Positions 48,380-58,180 of a DNA stretch of 64,000 nt are shown piece by piece. The notes under the pieces were generated by a model, which was not told where the DNA came from, did no database searches, and worked only from the letters and a program-made list of their open reading frames with translations. The stretch's first letter is position 1, and the number at the start of each line of letters is the position of its first letter. This DNA is from an uncultured Chlorobiaceae bacterium (GTDB lineage: Bacteria > Bacteroidota > Chlorobiia > Chlorobiales > Chlorobiaceae), in NCBI GenBank assembly GCA_903824295.1, contig CAIJWE010000103.1, positions 1-64,000 on the forward strand, read 5' to 3'. Position numbers and translations under genes: made by a program.

Positions 48380-51300
48380 ACACTATAGCATCAAACTGCT
48401 CACCGCATGTTTGGCATTTTTGCTTTTGCTGTCGCTTTCCGCTCTGATTGTGCTGAACAGCGGGGTGCTTGACCGGTTTGCAAAAGAGCGTGTTATCGCC
48501 CTCTTTAATGAGAAATTTTACGGCCGGCTTGAACTGCAGGAGGTGCACCTGAAGTTTCCAAACAATGTCACGCTGATCAATCCCCGAATTTATGGCCCTG
48601 GAGAAACTTCGGCCGCTCTTGAAGCTCGCAGCCTTTCACTTAAATTCAACTTTCTTTCACTCCTTCAGCCTGATATCAGAAAACTCTATCTCCGTCGTCT
48701 GACGGCCGACCGCCTGAACACAAGGGTCATTGAACAAAGTAATGGCAAGCTTAATCTGGATCTCGTGTTCAAGTCGCGCGACCCCGATTCGACAAAAGCA
48801 CCGTTCGACCATTTTTTCTGTAAACAACTGCAGGTAAGCAACAGCCAGCTCTCATACTCCGGTAATAAGAATCGACGTGACAATGTATCGATTGCAGTCA
48901 ATGCGCTTGATTTTGAACTTTCATCATTCACGGTCAAAAAAAATTTTCTGCGCGGGACAATTGAAAAAATGCACTGCAGTCTCCCCAAAAATAAGTTAAC
49001 CCTGCAGCAGGCTTCAGGAGATTTTTTCTTTTCTGAAAACCGTTCAGAGCTTCTTTCCCTGAAAGTTGTCGCCAATAGAAGCCATACTGAACTCTCTGCC
49101 ACGCTTGACCATTTCAATATTTTTTCACCACAACGAGACAAGCAGCTTGCTTTTGCAACCTCTTTTCTGAATGTGCAGGAGCTTGCGCTGCAGAGCGATG
49201 ACCTGAAGCTCTTATACCCCCAGCTTCTCATACCACCAGGCCTCTACACACTGAAAGGAGATGCAAAGGGAAAAAAGGATAACGTTGAACTCATCGGAGC
49301 TCTTTTGAGGCATAATAAAAGCAGGCTCGCCATCAAGGGAGAGTTGCTTAACCTGCTCGATAAAGAGGCCTTTGCCTATGAACTGAAATGCGACAGTTCA
49401 AAAATAGCCACCGATTTTGCCAACTTTTACCTGAAAGAGAGCGCCTTGAAGGATCTTGAACGCAAAAGCGGAGACATTACCTTTTTTGGCAATGCGCAAG
49501 GAACCCTCAAGGCTGTAAAAGCTGAGGTAAAGTCGCTCTCTCTGCTCGGAAATGTCTCGCTCAGTGGTGAGGCATCAAAGGAGAGTGCGGAGCAGGTTGC
49601 ATACAAGGGCACGTTTGTGCTGAAAGAGTGCAAACCGCACCTATTCATGAGTGCGGAAAACAGAAAAAGCATGCTCAACGCTTCCGGTAGTTTTGAGGGG
49701 CAGAACAACAGTATGGGGGTAAACCAATCAACGCTTGAGATGACGTTGACCGACTCTTTCTGGCAGAATCAGCCCTTGAAAGAGGGTTCTGTGGTGGTAA
49801 AGTACGGCGGACAGGTACTCAATACCGCCCTTTTTCTCAAAAATAACCTGACAAGCTTTAATCTTGACGGCGACATTGACTGGAAAGAGGGTGTGGCACG
49901 CTACCGTGCATCCGGTAAAACTGCGGCTCTTGATATTTCAAAAGCCATTGGTTCAAATGCGTTTACAACCGACCTGAACGGAGTGTTTGCGCTGCAGGGC
50001 TCAGGATTTGATTCAAAAATGCTCAATCTTGCTGCCGCGCTCCAATTTTCTGCATCCACGATTAACGGCTTCCAGTTAAAAGAGCGTTCAAAAGTTGCCA
50101 TTGATATTGTTCAGAACGCCACCTCTTCACGGGCAAGCATCAAGAGCGATTTTTTGGATCTTCTTGCGGAAGGCAACTATACCTTTGCAGAGCTGATTGC
50201 TCTCAGCAACGTTACCTCTTCAGCTCTCACACGGGAGGTAAGCGCACAGAATATCTGGCACACAACTCCCCTTCTGCGGGTCACTGGCCCGGATGCACTC
50301 AAAAGGCCCTTTACGGTTAATTACCGTATTTCGGCTAAAGATATTTCGCCACTGGTGCTGTTTTTTCCTGTGCAGGGCATTGCCTTGCAGGGCAGTGCTG
50401 AAGGAAGGGCGGTGTTTCTTAACGGACAGTGTTCAATCGGTGCAGCAATTAATCTTGGAACGTTGAGCTCCCGTAAAGATTTTTCGGTTGAAAATCTCTC
50501 CATGAAAGCCGATGTGGTGTGCAACAGCAGCGGGGTTCCTCATGCAACCCTGACCGGCAGGGCTTCATCACTCACCATTGCGAACAAAAAAGCCGGCGAG
50601 ACAATCTTTTCCGGCATCTATACACCATCGCGTCTTGAGGGTACCATCGACCTTGCAGTGACCGATCCGGCGGAGAAGTTGTCGGCACGATTTACGGCGA
50701 CAAAGAGTGATCCCGGCTATGACCTGCTCTTTCATAACCTCTCGTTAAAAGATAACTCAGGTATCTGGCAGGCAGAAGAGAACTCGCATCTCATTTTGGG
50801 AAGAAACGCTGCAAGATTCAACCGTTTCACCATTGCAAAGGGTGTGCAGCAGGCGATGTTCAATGGTGAACTGAGCAACTCACAATCAGGCACGTTTCAA
50901 TGCACCTTCTCCAATATTGATCTTAACGAACTGAAGCGGCTTGCCCTGGATCCCTCTCTCGACAAATTGGCAGGAACAATCAATGCCGCACTGACCGTCA
51001 GTGGGAACCCTGACTCCAAAACAAGCACGCTCACCATAAATGGAACGAATATCTTTTATGAAGATATATCGATAGGTACACTGCAAGCCAATGCCTTGCA
51101 CAACGGCAGGCAGCTTCGTTTTGAAATGCACAGCAGCCCTCTGAAGCCCAAAAAGATTGTCGCAAAAGCTGCACCGCTGATGAATACCATAGATGGAAGC
51201 GGAACAATTCCTCTCGCAATCAGCTACTATCCTCTCCATTTCCGAATGGCGGAGCGAGAGAGTATCAGTGGAACGTTCCGCTCTGATAACCTGTCCGCCC

Positions 51301-52901
51301 AGTTTCTTCATTACCTGCTCCCTTTCTTTGAATCGGCTGAAGGCATTATCCCTTCAACGCTTAAAATCGAAGGAACAACGCCGAGACCAGACATTTATCT
51401 GACGAGTCATCTCCAGGATACCACGATCAAGATAGAACCTACGCAGGCTTCCTACCTGCTTAACGGTGAACTCTATGTCACTCCGAAAGCTATTGAATTG
51501 CGCGAGATCAAGGTCAGTGACAAGAACGATGGAAACGGAGTCATCAATGGAGTGGTGAAGCTTGAAAAACTGCAACCCATGGGGCTGGAGCTTATGGGCA
51601 CCTTCAACAAGCTCCTCCTGTTCAACAAAAAAGACAAAGAGGATGAAACCTCATTTGGGAGCATTACCGGCACAACCAGAAACATTCTCGTACACGGCAC
51701 CTTCTCCGAACCAGTCATCGAAGGAGAGCTGAGGATTGACTCTGCCGATTTTTCACTCTACCGGTATGGAGCCAATGAAAGCACAAAATATGTCGGTGTT
51801 GACAAGTTTATTGAATTCATACCACGATACCCCTCACAAAGCAATCCGGAGTTTGAAAAGAGGAGAGCAGAAACAAAACCGGTAGAGTTTTATCACTCGC
51901 TGATTGATATTCTGCAAATCAAAAACCTGAAACTCAGCAGTATTGAGCCGCTCAAGTATACGGTCATTTTTGACCGCCTCAGAGGCGAGCAGCTTGAATC
52001 GACAATCAACAATCTCTCTTTGATAGTCAGCAAAAACAACCAGCAATATCAGCTCTTCGGATCAGTCAACGTCATTGGCGGCAAATATAAATTTTCAAAC
52101 TCAAACTTTGATTTACAGGACGGAGGAAAAATAAGCTGGAACAGTGTCGATATACGAAGTGGTGTTATGGATAATCTCTACGGCAGTAAAGTTATCAGTG
52201 TATCAAACCAGCAGGGCGGAGAACGCGATAATGTGAAGCTGCTGCTTGCCATTACCGGTACACTTAATACGCCCCAGGTCGCGATGGGTTATTACCTGAA
52301 TGATCAGTCACAACCTTTTGCGTCAGTCAACATGATTGGCGGGCAATCGAGCCAGATCGACTCGAACGCAGAGCTGAACGTCATCTCTCTGCTGCTTTAC
52401 AAACAGTGGTATATTCGACCAGGAGGCGGCGGAGTAAACACTAATATTGCCGTTTCAAGCGTAGGACTTTCGGCGGGTACCGGTATTCTTTCATCCAGGA
52501 TTTCCAGACTCATTCAGAATATCGGCGGGCTTGAAAGTTTTAATATCAATGTCGGTATGGATAAACGTGGCGCGCTGAGTGGTCTTGACCTTTACTTTGC
52601 ACTGAATGTTCCAGGTACTGGCGGAAAAATCAGGTTTATCGGTACAGGAAGCTCTCCTGGCAGCAGGGAATCAGCCACGGCGAATTATTACGGTACAGCA
52701 CAGAAAATCGAGTACAGGGTGACTCCGAAAGTTTTTGTTGAAGCTTCGCGTTCTTATGGACAGAACGGCAGTGCAACTTCGGGTACCAATCTGCAGAAGC
52801 CTGCTGAAACATGGGGTGTAAGCCTCTCCTACAAAGAACGGTTCCAAACCTGGGATCAGTTCTGGAAACACCTTTTCCCGTCATCCGACAAGAAGAGATA
52901 A
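48366..52901 (+). CDS. tamB: TamB-like translocation and assembly module protein
   Basis: A protein of about 1511 residues with one N-terminal membrane segment (LTACLAFLLLLSLSALIVL) and a very long beta-rich body, as in TamB/AsmA-family lipid-transfer proteins that bridge the envelope. The C-terminal 400 residues match the TamB (DUF490) domain: ALEGELRIDSADFSLY-like (IEGELRIDSADF), LGGSVNVIGGKYKFSN-like, LTGTLNTPQVAM-like, and VISLLLYKQWY. The exact start is unclear: GTG 48366 (overlapping rfaE2 by 14 bp) gives a normal short N-terminus, while TTG 48297 would overlap more. No tamA/BamA-like gene is adjacent. Confidence 0.85.
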   Translation: MEHLKHYSIKLLTACLAFLLLLSLSALIVLNSGVLDRFAKERVIALFNEKFYGRLELQEVHLKFPNNVTLINPRIYGPGETSAALEARSLSLKFNFLSLLQPDIRKLYLRRLTADRLNTRVIEQSNGKLNLDLVFKSRDPDSTKAPFDHFFCKQLQVSNSQLSYSGNKNRRDNVSIAVNALDFELSSFTVKKNFLRGTIEKMHCSLPKNKLTLQQASGDFFFSENRSELLSLKVVANRSHTELSATLDHFNIFSPQRDKQLAFATSFLNVQELALQSDDLKLLYPQLLIPPGLYTLKGDAKGKKDNVELIGALLRHNKSRLAIKGELLNLLDKEAFAYELKCDSSKIATDFANFYLKESALKDLERKSGDITFFGNAQGTLKAVKAEVKSLSLLGNVSLSGEASKESAEQVAYKGTFVLKECKPHLFMSAENRKSMLNASGSFEGQNNSMGVNQSTLEMTLTDSFWQNQPLKEGSVVVKYGGQVLNTALFLKNNLTSFNLDGDIDWKEGVARYRASGKTAALDISKAIGSNAFTTDLNGVFALQGSGFDSKMLNLAAALQFSASTINGFQLKERSKVAIDIVQNATSSRASIKSDFLDLLAEGNYTFAELIALSNVTSSALTREVSAQNIWHTTPLLRVTGPDALKRPFTVNYRISAKDISPLVLFFPVQGIALQGSAEGRAVFLNGQCSIGAAINLGTLSSRKDFSVENLSMKADVVCNSSGVPHATLTGRASSLTIANKKAGETIFSGIYTPSRLEGTIDLAVTDPAEKLSARFTATKSDPGYDLLFHNLSLKDNSGIWQAEENSHLILGRNAARFNRFTIAKGVQQAMFNGELSNSQSGTFQCTFSNIDLNELKRLALDPSLDKLAGTINAALTVSGNPDSKTSTLTINGTNIFYEDISIGTLQANALHNGRQLRFEMHSSPLKPKKIVAKAAPLMNTIDGSGTIPLAISYYPLHFRMAERESISGTFRSDNLSAQFLHYLLPFFESAEGIIPSTLKIEGTTPRPDIYLTSHLQDTTIKIEPTQASYLLNGELYVTPKAIELREIKVSDKNDGNGVINGVVKLEKLQPMGLELMGTFNKLLLFNKKDKEDETSFGSITGTTRNILVHGTFSEPVIEGELRIDSADFSLYRYGANESTKYVGVDKFIEFIPRYPSQSNPEFEKRRAETKPVEFYHSLIDILQIKNLKLSSIEPLKYTVIFDRLRGEQLESTINNLSLIVSKNNQQYQLFGSVNVIGGKYKFSNSNFDLQDGGKISWNSVDIRSGVMDNLYGSKVISVSNQQGGERDNVKLLLAITGTLNTPQVAMGYYLNDQSQPFASVNMIGGQSSQIDSNAELNVISLLLYKQWYIRPGGGGVNTNIAVSSVGLSAGTGILSSRISRLIQNIGGLESFNINVGMDKRGALSGLDLYFALNVPGTGGKIRFIGTGSSPGSRESATANYYGTAQKIEYRVTPKVFVEASRSYGQNGSATSGTNLQKPAETWGVSLSYKERFQTWDQFWKHLFPSSDKKR

Positions 52902-52965
52902 ATCCTTGAGGTTTTTGTAAATTGCGTGCAGAGCCATTCTGCAACAAATCCCGGGGGTAAGCGTC

Positions 52966-54201
52966 TTGAGAGGAAAAAACATCGTTATTGGCATTTGCGG
53001 AGGCATTGCTGCCTATAAAATACCGCACCTTGTAAGACTTTTAAAGAAAAAAGGAGCTCATGTCAGGGTAGCTCTTACAGAAGGAGGGGCTCATTTTGTA
53101 AGTGAACTTGCTCTGGCCACCGTATCGGAAGAGCCGGTGTATGGAAAAATTTTTCCGCCGATGGGAACCGAGAGGATGGATTTTACCCGCCATATCTCTC
53201 TTGGAGAGTGGGCCGATGCCCTGGTGATTGCCCCTGCTACCGCCAATACCCTGGCCCGGCTCAGTGCGGGCCTTTGCGACGACATGCTTTCCGCCCTTTT
53301 TATTACACTGCGACCCGGCAAACCGGTACTGATTTTTCCTGCCATGGATGGCCAGATGTTTTTGTCACCCTCGGTACAGAGAAATATAGCAACACTTGCC
53401 ACCCAGGGGTGCTCGATCATCAACCCTGAAAGTGGAGAGCTGGCATCAGGGCTCTGCGGAGTTGGTCGTATGCCTGAGCCGGAAGCTATTCTTGCGGCTC
53501 TTGAAGAGGCGTTGCATGAAAACAGGGAGTGCTCTCCGCTTCGCGGTAAAAGGGTTGTCGTCACCGCAGGACCAACACGCGAAAAAATTGATGGTGTCCG
53601 CTTCATCTCCAACTACTCTTCGGGAAAAATGGGTTTTGCCCTTGCACGCGCGGCCTCAAAACGCGGGGCCCTCGTCACGCTTATTGCTGGACCGGTGCAC
53701 CTCCCGACACCACCAGATGTGGAACGTCTTGATGTTGAAAGTACCGCGGAAATGAACGTCATCGCCGAAGGGTTTTTTAAAAGTTGCGACCTTTTTATAG
53801 GCGCTGCTGCTGTCTCTGACTATCGTCCTGCAATGCCTTATGAAGGAAAAATGAAAAAGGATGATGAGATAATTGAGCTTACCCTCGTAAAAAATCCTGA
53901 TATTCTTGCCGGATTCGGTATGCAGAAAAACGCCTCACAGATTGCCGTTGGATTTGCTCTTGAGACCCGGACAGGCCTGGAGAGTGCACGAAAAAAACTG
54001 GTTTCCAAAAACCTTGACTTGATTGCCTTCAATTTTTTTGACCGTAAAACCTCCGGTTTTGAGGTCGATACCAATATTCTTACCCTGATCGGGAGCGATG
54101 GAGCAATAACGGAACTTCCGCAACTGACAAAAGATGCTGCAGCAGAAAAACTTCTTGATGCCGTAGAGCTACTTTACCTGAAAAGAACGGTGAACCCCTG
54201 A
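52966..54201 (+). CDS. coaBC: Bifunctional phosphopantothenoylcysteine decarboxylase/phosphopantothenate-cysteine ligase
   Basis: A 411-residue fusion for coenzyme A synthesis. The CoaC flavoprotein part (about 1-180) has the IGICGGIAAYKIPHLVR start, a catalytic His in FTRHISLGEWAD, and the PAMDGQMF substrate-clamp segment (PAMN in most homologues). The CoaB part (about 190-411) has VVVTAGPTREKIDGVRFISNYSSGKMGFALA and the KNPDILAGFG segment containing the catalytic Lys. The start codon is TTG with GGGGGTAA upstream. Length is typical. Confidence 0.95.
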   Translation: MRGKNIVIGICGGIAAYKIPHLVRLLKKKGAHVRVALTEGGAHFVSELALATVSEEPVYGKIFPPMGTERMDFTRHISLGEWADALVIAPATANTLARLSAGLCDDMLSALFITLRPGKPVLIFPAMDGQMFLSPSVQRNIATLATQGCSIINPESGELASGLCGVGRMPEPEAILAALEEALHENRECSPLRGKRVVVTAGPTREKIDGVRFISNYSSGKMGFALARAASKRGALVTLIAGPVHLPTPPDVERLDVESTAEMNVIAEGFFKSCDLFIGAAAVSDYRPAMPYEGKMKKDDEIIELTLVKNPDILAGFGMQKNASQIAVGFALETRTGLESARKKLVSKNLDLIAFNFFDRKTSGFEVDTNILTLIGSDGAITELPQLTKDAAAEKLLDAVELLYLKRTVNP

Positions 54202-54217
54202 ATAAAAGGATTTTTTC

Positions 54218-54841
54218 ATGCATACTCATCTACCCGGCGAAGAGTGCTCGGCTTCATTAAAGGAACTGACTCTGCTGTCCGAAACCGCAAAGGGGTGTCG
54301 GCAGTGCCAACTTGCCGAAACCAGGCAAAACTTCGTGTTTGGCGAGGGTAATGCGCAAGCAGAGCTTGTCGTTATCGGGGAGGCTCCGGGAGCGGAAGAG
54401 GATGCTTCAGGCAGGCCATTTGTAGGTCGCTCAGGCCAGCTCCTCAATAAAATCCTGCAGGCTGCCGGATTCTCCCGCGAGGAGGTTTATATTTGCAACA
54501 TACTGAAATGCCGACCTCCCGGAAACCGCAACCCGCTGCAGGGTGAAATCGAAAGCTGCATGCCATGGCTTCTTGGGCAATTGCAGATCGTCAAACCAAA
54601 AGTTATCCTGATTCTCGGCAAAGTAGCAGCAAACACCATTTTTGAAAACAAGCTCTCTCTTGGGGCCATGAGAGGAAAAGTGATAAAATGGAAAGAATTT
54701 GACTGTTTTATTACCTATCATCCTGCGGCACTGCTGCGCAACCCTGAATGGAAAAAAGGGTGCTGGGAGGACATTCAACTGATGATGAGCCATTACGCAA
54801 AACTTCGCGCCAATACAAACGCACAGGAAAATGAGAATTGA
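54218..54841 (+). CDS. Family-4 uracil-DNA glycosylase (4Fe-4S)
   Basis: A 207-residue uracil-DNA glycosylase that removes uracil from DNA. Motif GEAPGAEEDASGRPFVGRSGQLLN is the family-4 active-site region, and the distal active-site region is ITYHPAALLRNPEWK with the His. Four Fe-S cysteines are arranged CRQC...NILKCRPPGNRNP...ESC, as in family 4. It starts 16 bp after coaBC and ends 3 bp before dnaB, so coaBC, this gene and dnaB are probably one transcript. Confidence 0.93.
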   Translation: MHTHLPGEECSASLKELTLLSETAKGCRQCQLAETRQNFVFGEGNAQAELVVIGEAPGAEEDASGRPFVGRSGQLLNKILQAAGFSREEVYICNILKCRPPGNRNPLQGEIESCMPWLLGQLQIVKPKVILILGKVAANTIFENKLSLGAMRGKVIKWKEFDCFITYHPAALLRNPEWKKGCWEDIQLMMSHYAKLRANTNAQENEN

Positions 54842-54844
54842 ACA

Positions 54845-56368
54845 ATGATCAAAAAAGCACCTCTTGCCATAGATTTTAACAAGGATATCGATTTCAGCAA
54901 AGAGAGTCGCGTACCTCCCTACTCAACTGAAATTGAACAGGAGGTGCTTGCCTGTATTCTGCTTGAAGATGAACCCATTGAGCAGGTCATACAGATTTTC
55001 GGCGATAATGGCGAGGAGGTCTTTTATGAAAGGCGCCACCAGATTATCTTCAAGGCGATGATGCAGCTCTACCATAAACGGCAGGCAATCGATATTATCA
55101 CGGTGAGCGAGGAATTGCTGAAAATGGATGAGCTTGAGCCTGTCGGCGGACGGCACTATCTGGCTGAACTTTCAGGTAAGGTAATCAGCGCGGCCAATAT
55201 TGAGTACTATGCGCGTCTGGCAAAGGAGAAATATCTTTACCGGCGGATGATCTCCATTTCAGCCAAAATTTCCGGTGTGGCCTACAGCTCATCGATGGAC
55301 ATTTTCGATCTTGTTGAACACGCCTCCCAGCAATTTTTCAATATCTCGCAGGCTGGCATCAAAAAGAAAGCATCATTAATCAAGGAACTTGTCAAAAACG
55401 GTATACGGATGCTTGAAAGCCTGAGGGCATCACAATCATCCATTACCGGCGTAGGATCGGGCTTTTCTGAACTTGATCAGATGACTGCCGGATTTCAGCC
55501 ATCCGATATGATTATTATTGCGGCAAGACCTTCCGCAGGTAAAACCGCATTTGCGCTTGCTGTTGCACGCAACGCTTCCGTGGATTTTGACACTCCGGTT
55601 CTTTTTTTCAGCCTTGAAATGGCCGAGGTGCAGCTTGCCATCCGACTCATGTGCGCTGAAGCCTATGTAGAGTCGCAGCTTGTCCGAACTGGCCGCATCA
55701 CACCGGAGATGATGGGCCGAATCATCAACAGCATGGACAAGCTCAATGAGGCAAAGCTCTTTATTGATGATACCGCCGGTATTTCCATTATGGAGCTTGC
55801 AGCCAAAACCCGCCGGATGAAGCAGGAGCACAATATCGGCATGGTTGTGGTCGATTACCTGCAGTTGGTGACACCGGTCAGGGATGGCAGAACAAATCGT
55901 GAGCAGGAGATTGCCCAGATATCCCGTTCACTGAAGGCACTGGCCAAAGAGCTGAACATTCCCATCATTGCCCTCGCACAGCTCAACCGGTCTGTTGAGC
56001 AACGATCAGGCGATCGCAGGCCCCAGCTCAGTGATCTCAGGGAGTCGGGCTCGATTGAACAGGATGCTGATGTTGTCATGTTCCTGTCCAGGCCTGAAAT
56101 GTATGGCAAACAGACCTTTGAAGATGGCTCTTCGACCAAAGATGTTGTTGAGATTGTCATCGGCAAGCAGCGAAATGGTCCTATCGGGGATATACGGCTA
56201 CTCTTCCTGAAAAATTACGGACGGTTTCAGTCAACAGCCAACAGCTATGTTACCGGCGGAGAGGAACCTGGAAGTTCCGGCGATCAGGAGCATTATCTGC
56301 CGGCATCGCTGGATACGGGAAAATCAAATACTGCACAGTTTATCACCCATGACGAAGCACCTTTTTAA
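54845..56368 (+). CDS. dnaB: Replicative DNA helicase
   Basis: A 507-residue DnaB. The N-terminal helical domain (about 15-120) begins PPYSTEIEQEVLACIL. The RecA-like motor has Walker A IIAARPSAGKTAFALAVARN, the CLSLEM-like LFFSLEMAEVQLA, the Walker B VVVDYLQLV, the IAQISRSLKALAKELNIPIIALAQLNR motif and DLRESGSIEQDADVVMFLSRPE. No intein interrupts the usual sites. ptsI starts 9 bp later. Confidence 0.97.
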   Translation: MIKKAPLAIDFNKDIDFSKESRVPPYSTEIEQEVLACILLEDEPIEQVIQIFGDNGEEVFYERRHQIIFKAMMQLYHKRQAIDIITVSEELLKMDELEPVGGRHYLAELSGKVISAANIEYYARLAKEKYLYRRMISISAKISGVAYSSSMDIFDLVEHASQQFFNISQAGIKKKASLIKELVKNGIRMLESLRASQSSITGVGSGFSELDQMTAGFQPSDMIIIAARPSAGKTAFALAVARNASVDFDTPVLFFSLEMAEVQLAIRLMCAEAYVESQLVRTGRITPEMMGRIINSMDKLNEAKLFIDDTAGISIMELAAKTRRMKQEHNIGMVVVDYLQLVTPVRDGRTNREQEIAQISRSLKALAKELNIPIIALAQLNRSVEQRSGDRRPQLSDLRESGSIEQDADVVMFLSRPEMYGKQTFEDGSSTKDVVEIVIGKQRNGPIGDIRLLFLKNYGRFQSTANSYVTGGEEPGSSGDQEHYLPASLDTGKSNTAQFITHDEAPF

Positions 56369-56377
56369 GCCTCAATT

Positions 56378-58162
56378 ATGCCAGAAAAAACAGAGTTACT
56401 GAACACTACAAGCAAAACAACAAAAAAGGAGCCCTCCGTCAAGGATCATGAGGCCATCTATGCAGGAATCGGCGCATCAAGGGGCATTACCATCGGAGAG
56501 TGCTACGCTTTTGTCAAGGAGATGTGTCATCATGAAAACAGGGAGCTGAACGACAACAATATCAGCGAAGAGATTGAACGCTTTCTTTCCGCCTTGCAGC
56601 GATCGGAAAATGAGCTGAAGAAAATTGAACAGGTCACCATAAGAAAACTTGGAAAGGGGTACTCCAATCTCTTTGAGGCGCAGATCATGATGCTGCATGA
56701 CCCCGTGCTGATTGAAGCCATTGCCGGACGGATACAATCGGAACGCAAACCAGCGCATCTTGTCATTGAGGAGGTGTTCGAACACTATCTTGAAAAGTTC
56801 ACTAATTCTGATAACCAGATGTTCCAGGATCGTGCTGATGATCTGCACGATATCAAGAACCGTATTATCAGAAACCTTCATATCCGAAAACTGCACTCAT
56901 GGATTCCAGAAGGCGTGATTGTTGCCTCCGACAACCTCTCTTCAGCCGATATCATTCTTTTAAGCCGCAGCAATGTCAAGGGATTTGTCACTGATTCGGG
57001 GGGAAAGACCTCGCATATTGCCCTGATATGCCGCTCACTCAACATTCCAATCGTTGTCGGGCTTGGCAATATTTCCCAAAAGGTATCGACGGGAATGCAG
57101 ATGATTATTGACGGCACTACAGGAACCGTTATTACAAACCCTGAAGAGAAAACTCTTGCGAGCTATCTGAGAAAAAAAGAGGAGGCTATAAAAAATGAGG
57201 CCGACAGCTCCCTCACGGCTGCACTTCCTGCAACGACAAAATGCGGCATCAGGATCACCTTTTATGCCAATATTGACTTCAAAGAAGAGCTGCACACTCT
57301 GGTCACTACCGGTGCAGAAGGAGTAGGACTCTTCCGAAGCGAAAACCTCTTCACCGAAGGGACAAAGGTGCCCAGGGAGTCAGAGCAATATACCTATTAC
57401 CTGGAGATGGCTGAAGCGATTACCCCGATGCCTCTCGACATACGCCTTTTTGATCTCGGAGGCGACAAGCTGATCTACTCTCCAGTCAAGGAACCAAATC
57501 CAAACCTTGGATGGAGAGGCATAAGGATTCTGATTGATCTGCCGGAAATTCTTGACGCCCAGCTTCGAGCTGCCATCAGGGCAAATATCCATGGCAATAT
57601 CGACATCCTTATTCCCATGATCACTTCAGTCGATGAGATTCGCCTGGTCAGGGCAATAATCGATAAACACTATGAGGAGCTGACTGCTGAGACCGATTCG
57701 CAACTTGAAAAACCGGGAGTCGGTGCAATGATCGAGGTTCCGGCAGCGGTAGAACTCATTGATGAGATCACCAAGTGTGTCGATTTCATCAGCATCGGCA
57801 CCAATGATCTCACACAGTATACACTTGCCGTAGACCGAAACAATGTGATTGTACAGGATCTTTTTGAAAAATTCCATCCGGCAATAATCCGCCAACTGTA
57901 CCGGGTTATCACATCTGCCAATAAAAACCGGTGCAAGGCGATGATCTGCGGCGATATGGGTTCCGACCCTCTCGCACTTCCCTTTCTGCTGGGGTGTGGA
58001 CTGAGAAAATTCAGCGTTGTTGTCTCGGATATCGCGAAACTCAAGTCTCTGGTTTCACGCTACTCGATCGCTGAAACCGAAGCGCTTGCACGGGAGTGCA
58101 TCACGCTTGGTACGTCAACTGAGGTCAAAGCCTGCCTGGAAGCGTTCCAGGCAGCACATTGA
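56378..58162 (+). CDS. ptsI: Phosphoenolpyruvate-protein phosphotransferase (enzyme I)
   Basis: A 594-residue enzyme I of the phosphotransferase system, complete in length. The N-terminal HPr-binding/phosphohistidine domain begins YAGIGASRGITIG; the phosphoacceptor His213 is in GGKTSHIALICRSLNIPIVVG. The C-terminal PEP-binding barrel has EGVGLFRSENLF, IRLFDLGGDK, GWRGIRI, GAMIEVPAAV, DFISIGTNDLTQYTLAVDR and MICGDMGSDPLALPFLLGCG. No HPr, EII or hprK genes are in the window. It is 9 bp downstream of dnaB. A 10-bp inverted repeat (58132-58154) lies inside its last codons. Confidence 0.95.
   Translation: MPEKTELLNTTSKTTKKEPSVKDHEAIYAGIGASRGITIGECYAFVKEMCHHENRELNDNNISEEIERFLSALQRSENELKKIEQVTIRKLGKGYSNLFEAQIMMLHDPVLIEAIAGRIQSERKPAHLVIEEVFEHYLEKFTNSDNQMFQDRADDLHDIKNRIIRNLHIRKLHSWIPEGVIVASDNLSSADIILLSRSNVKGFVTDSGGKTSHIALICRSLNIPIVVGLGNISQKVSTGMQMIIDGTTGTVITNPEEKTLASYLRKKEEAIKNEADSSLTAALPATTKCGIRITFYANIDFKEELHTLVTTGAEGVGLFRSENLFTEGTKVPRESEQYTYYLEMAEAITPMPLDIRLFDLGGDKLIYSPVKEPNPNLGWRGIRILIDLPEILDAQLRAAIRANIHGNIDILIPMITSVDEIRLVRAIIDKHYEELTAETDSQLEKPGVGAMIEVPAAVELIDEITKCVDFISIGTNDLTQYTLAVDRNNVIVQDLFEKFHPAIIRQLYRVITSANKNRCKAMICGDMGSDPLALPFLLGCGLRKFSVVVSDIAKLKSLVSRYSIAETEALARECITLGTSTEVKACLEAFQAAH
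58132..58154. terminator. Hairpin at the end of ptsI
   Basis: A perfect 10-bp stem (58132-58141 with 58145-58154) with a 3-nt loop inside the last ptsI codons. The convergent peptidylprolyl isomerase gene ends 27 bp on. No T-run, so it may only weakly end transcription. Confidence 0.4.
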
Positions 58163-58180
58163 GTCGGTTTACAACGTTCT

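Noticed and set aside
54845-56368. Intein in dnaB
   Set aside because: Walker A, Walker B and the downstream motifs are contiguous and the length is normal (507 residues).
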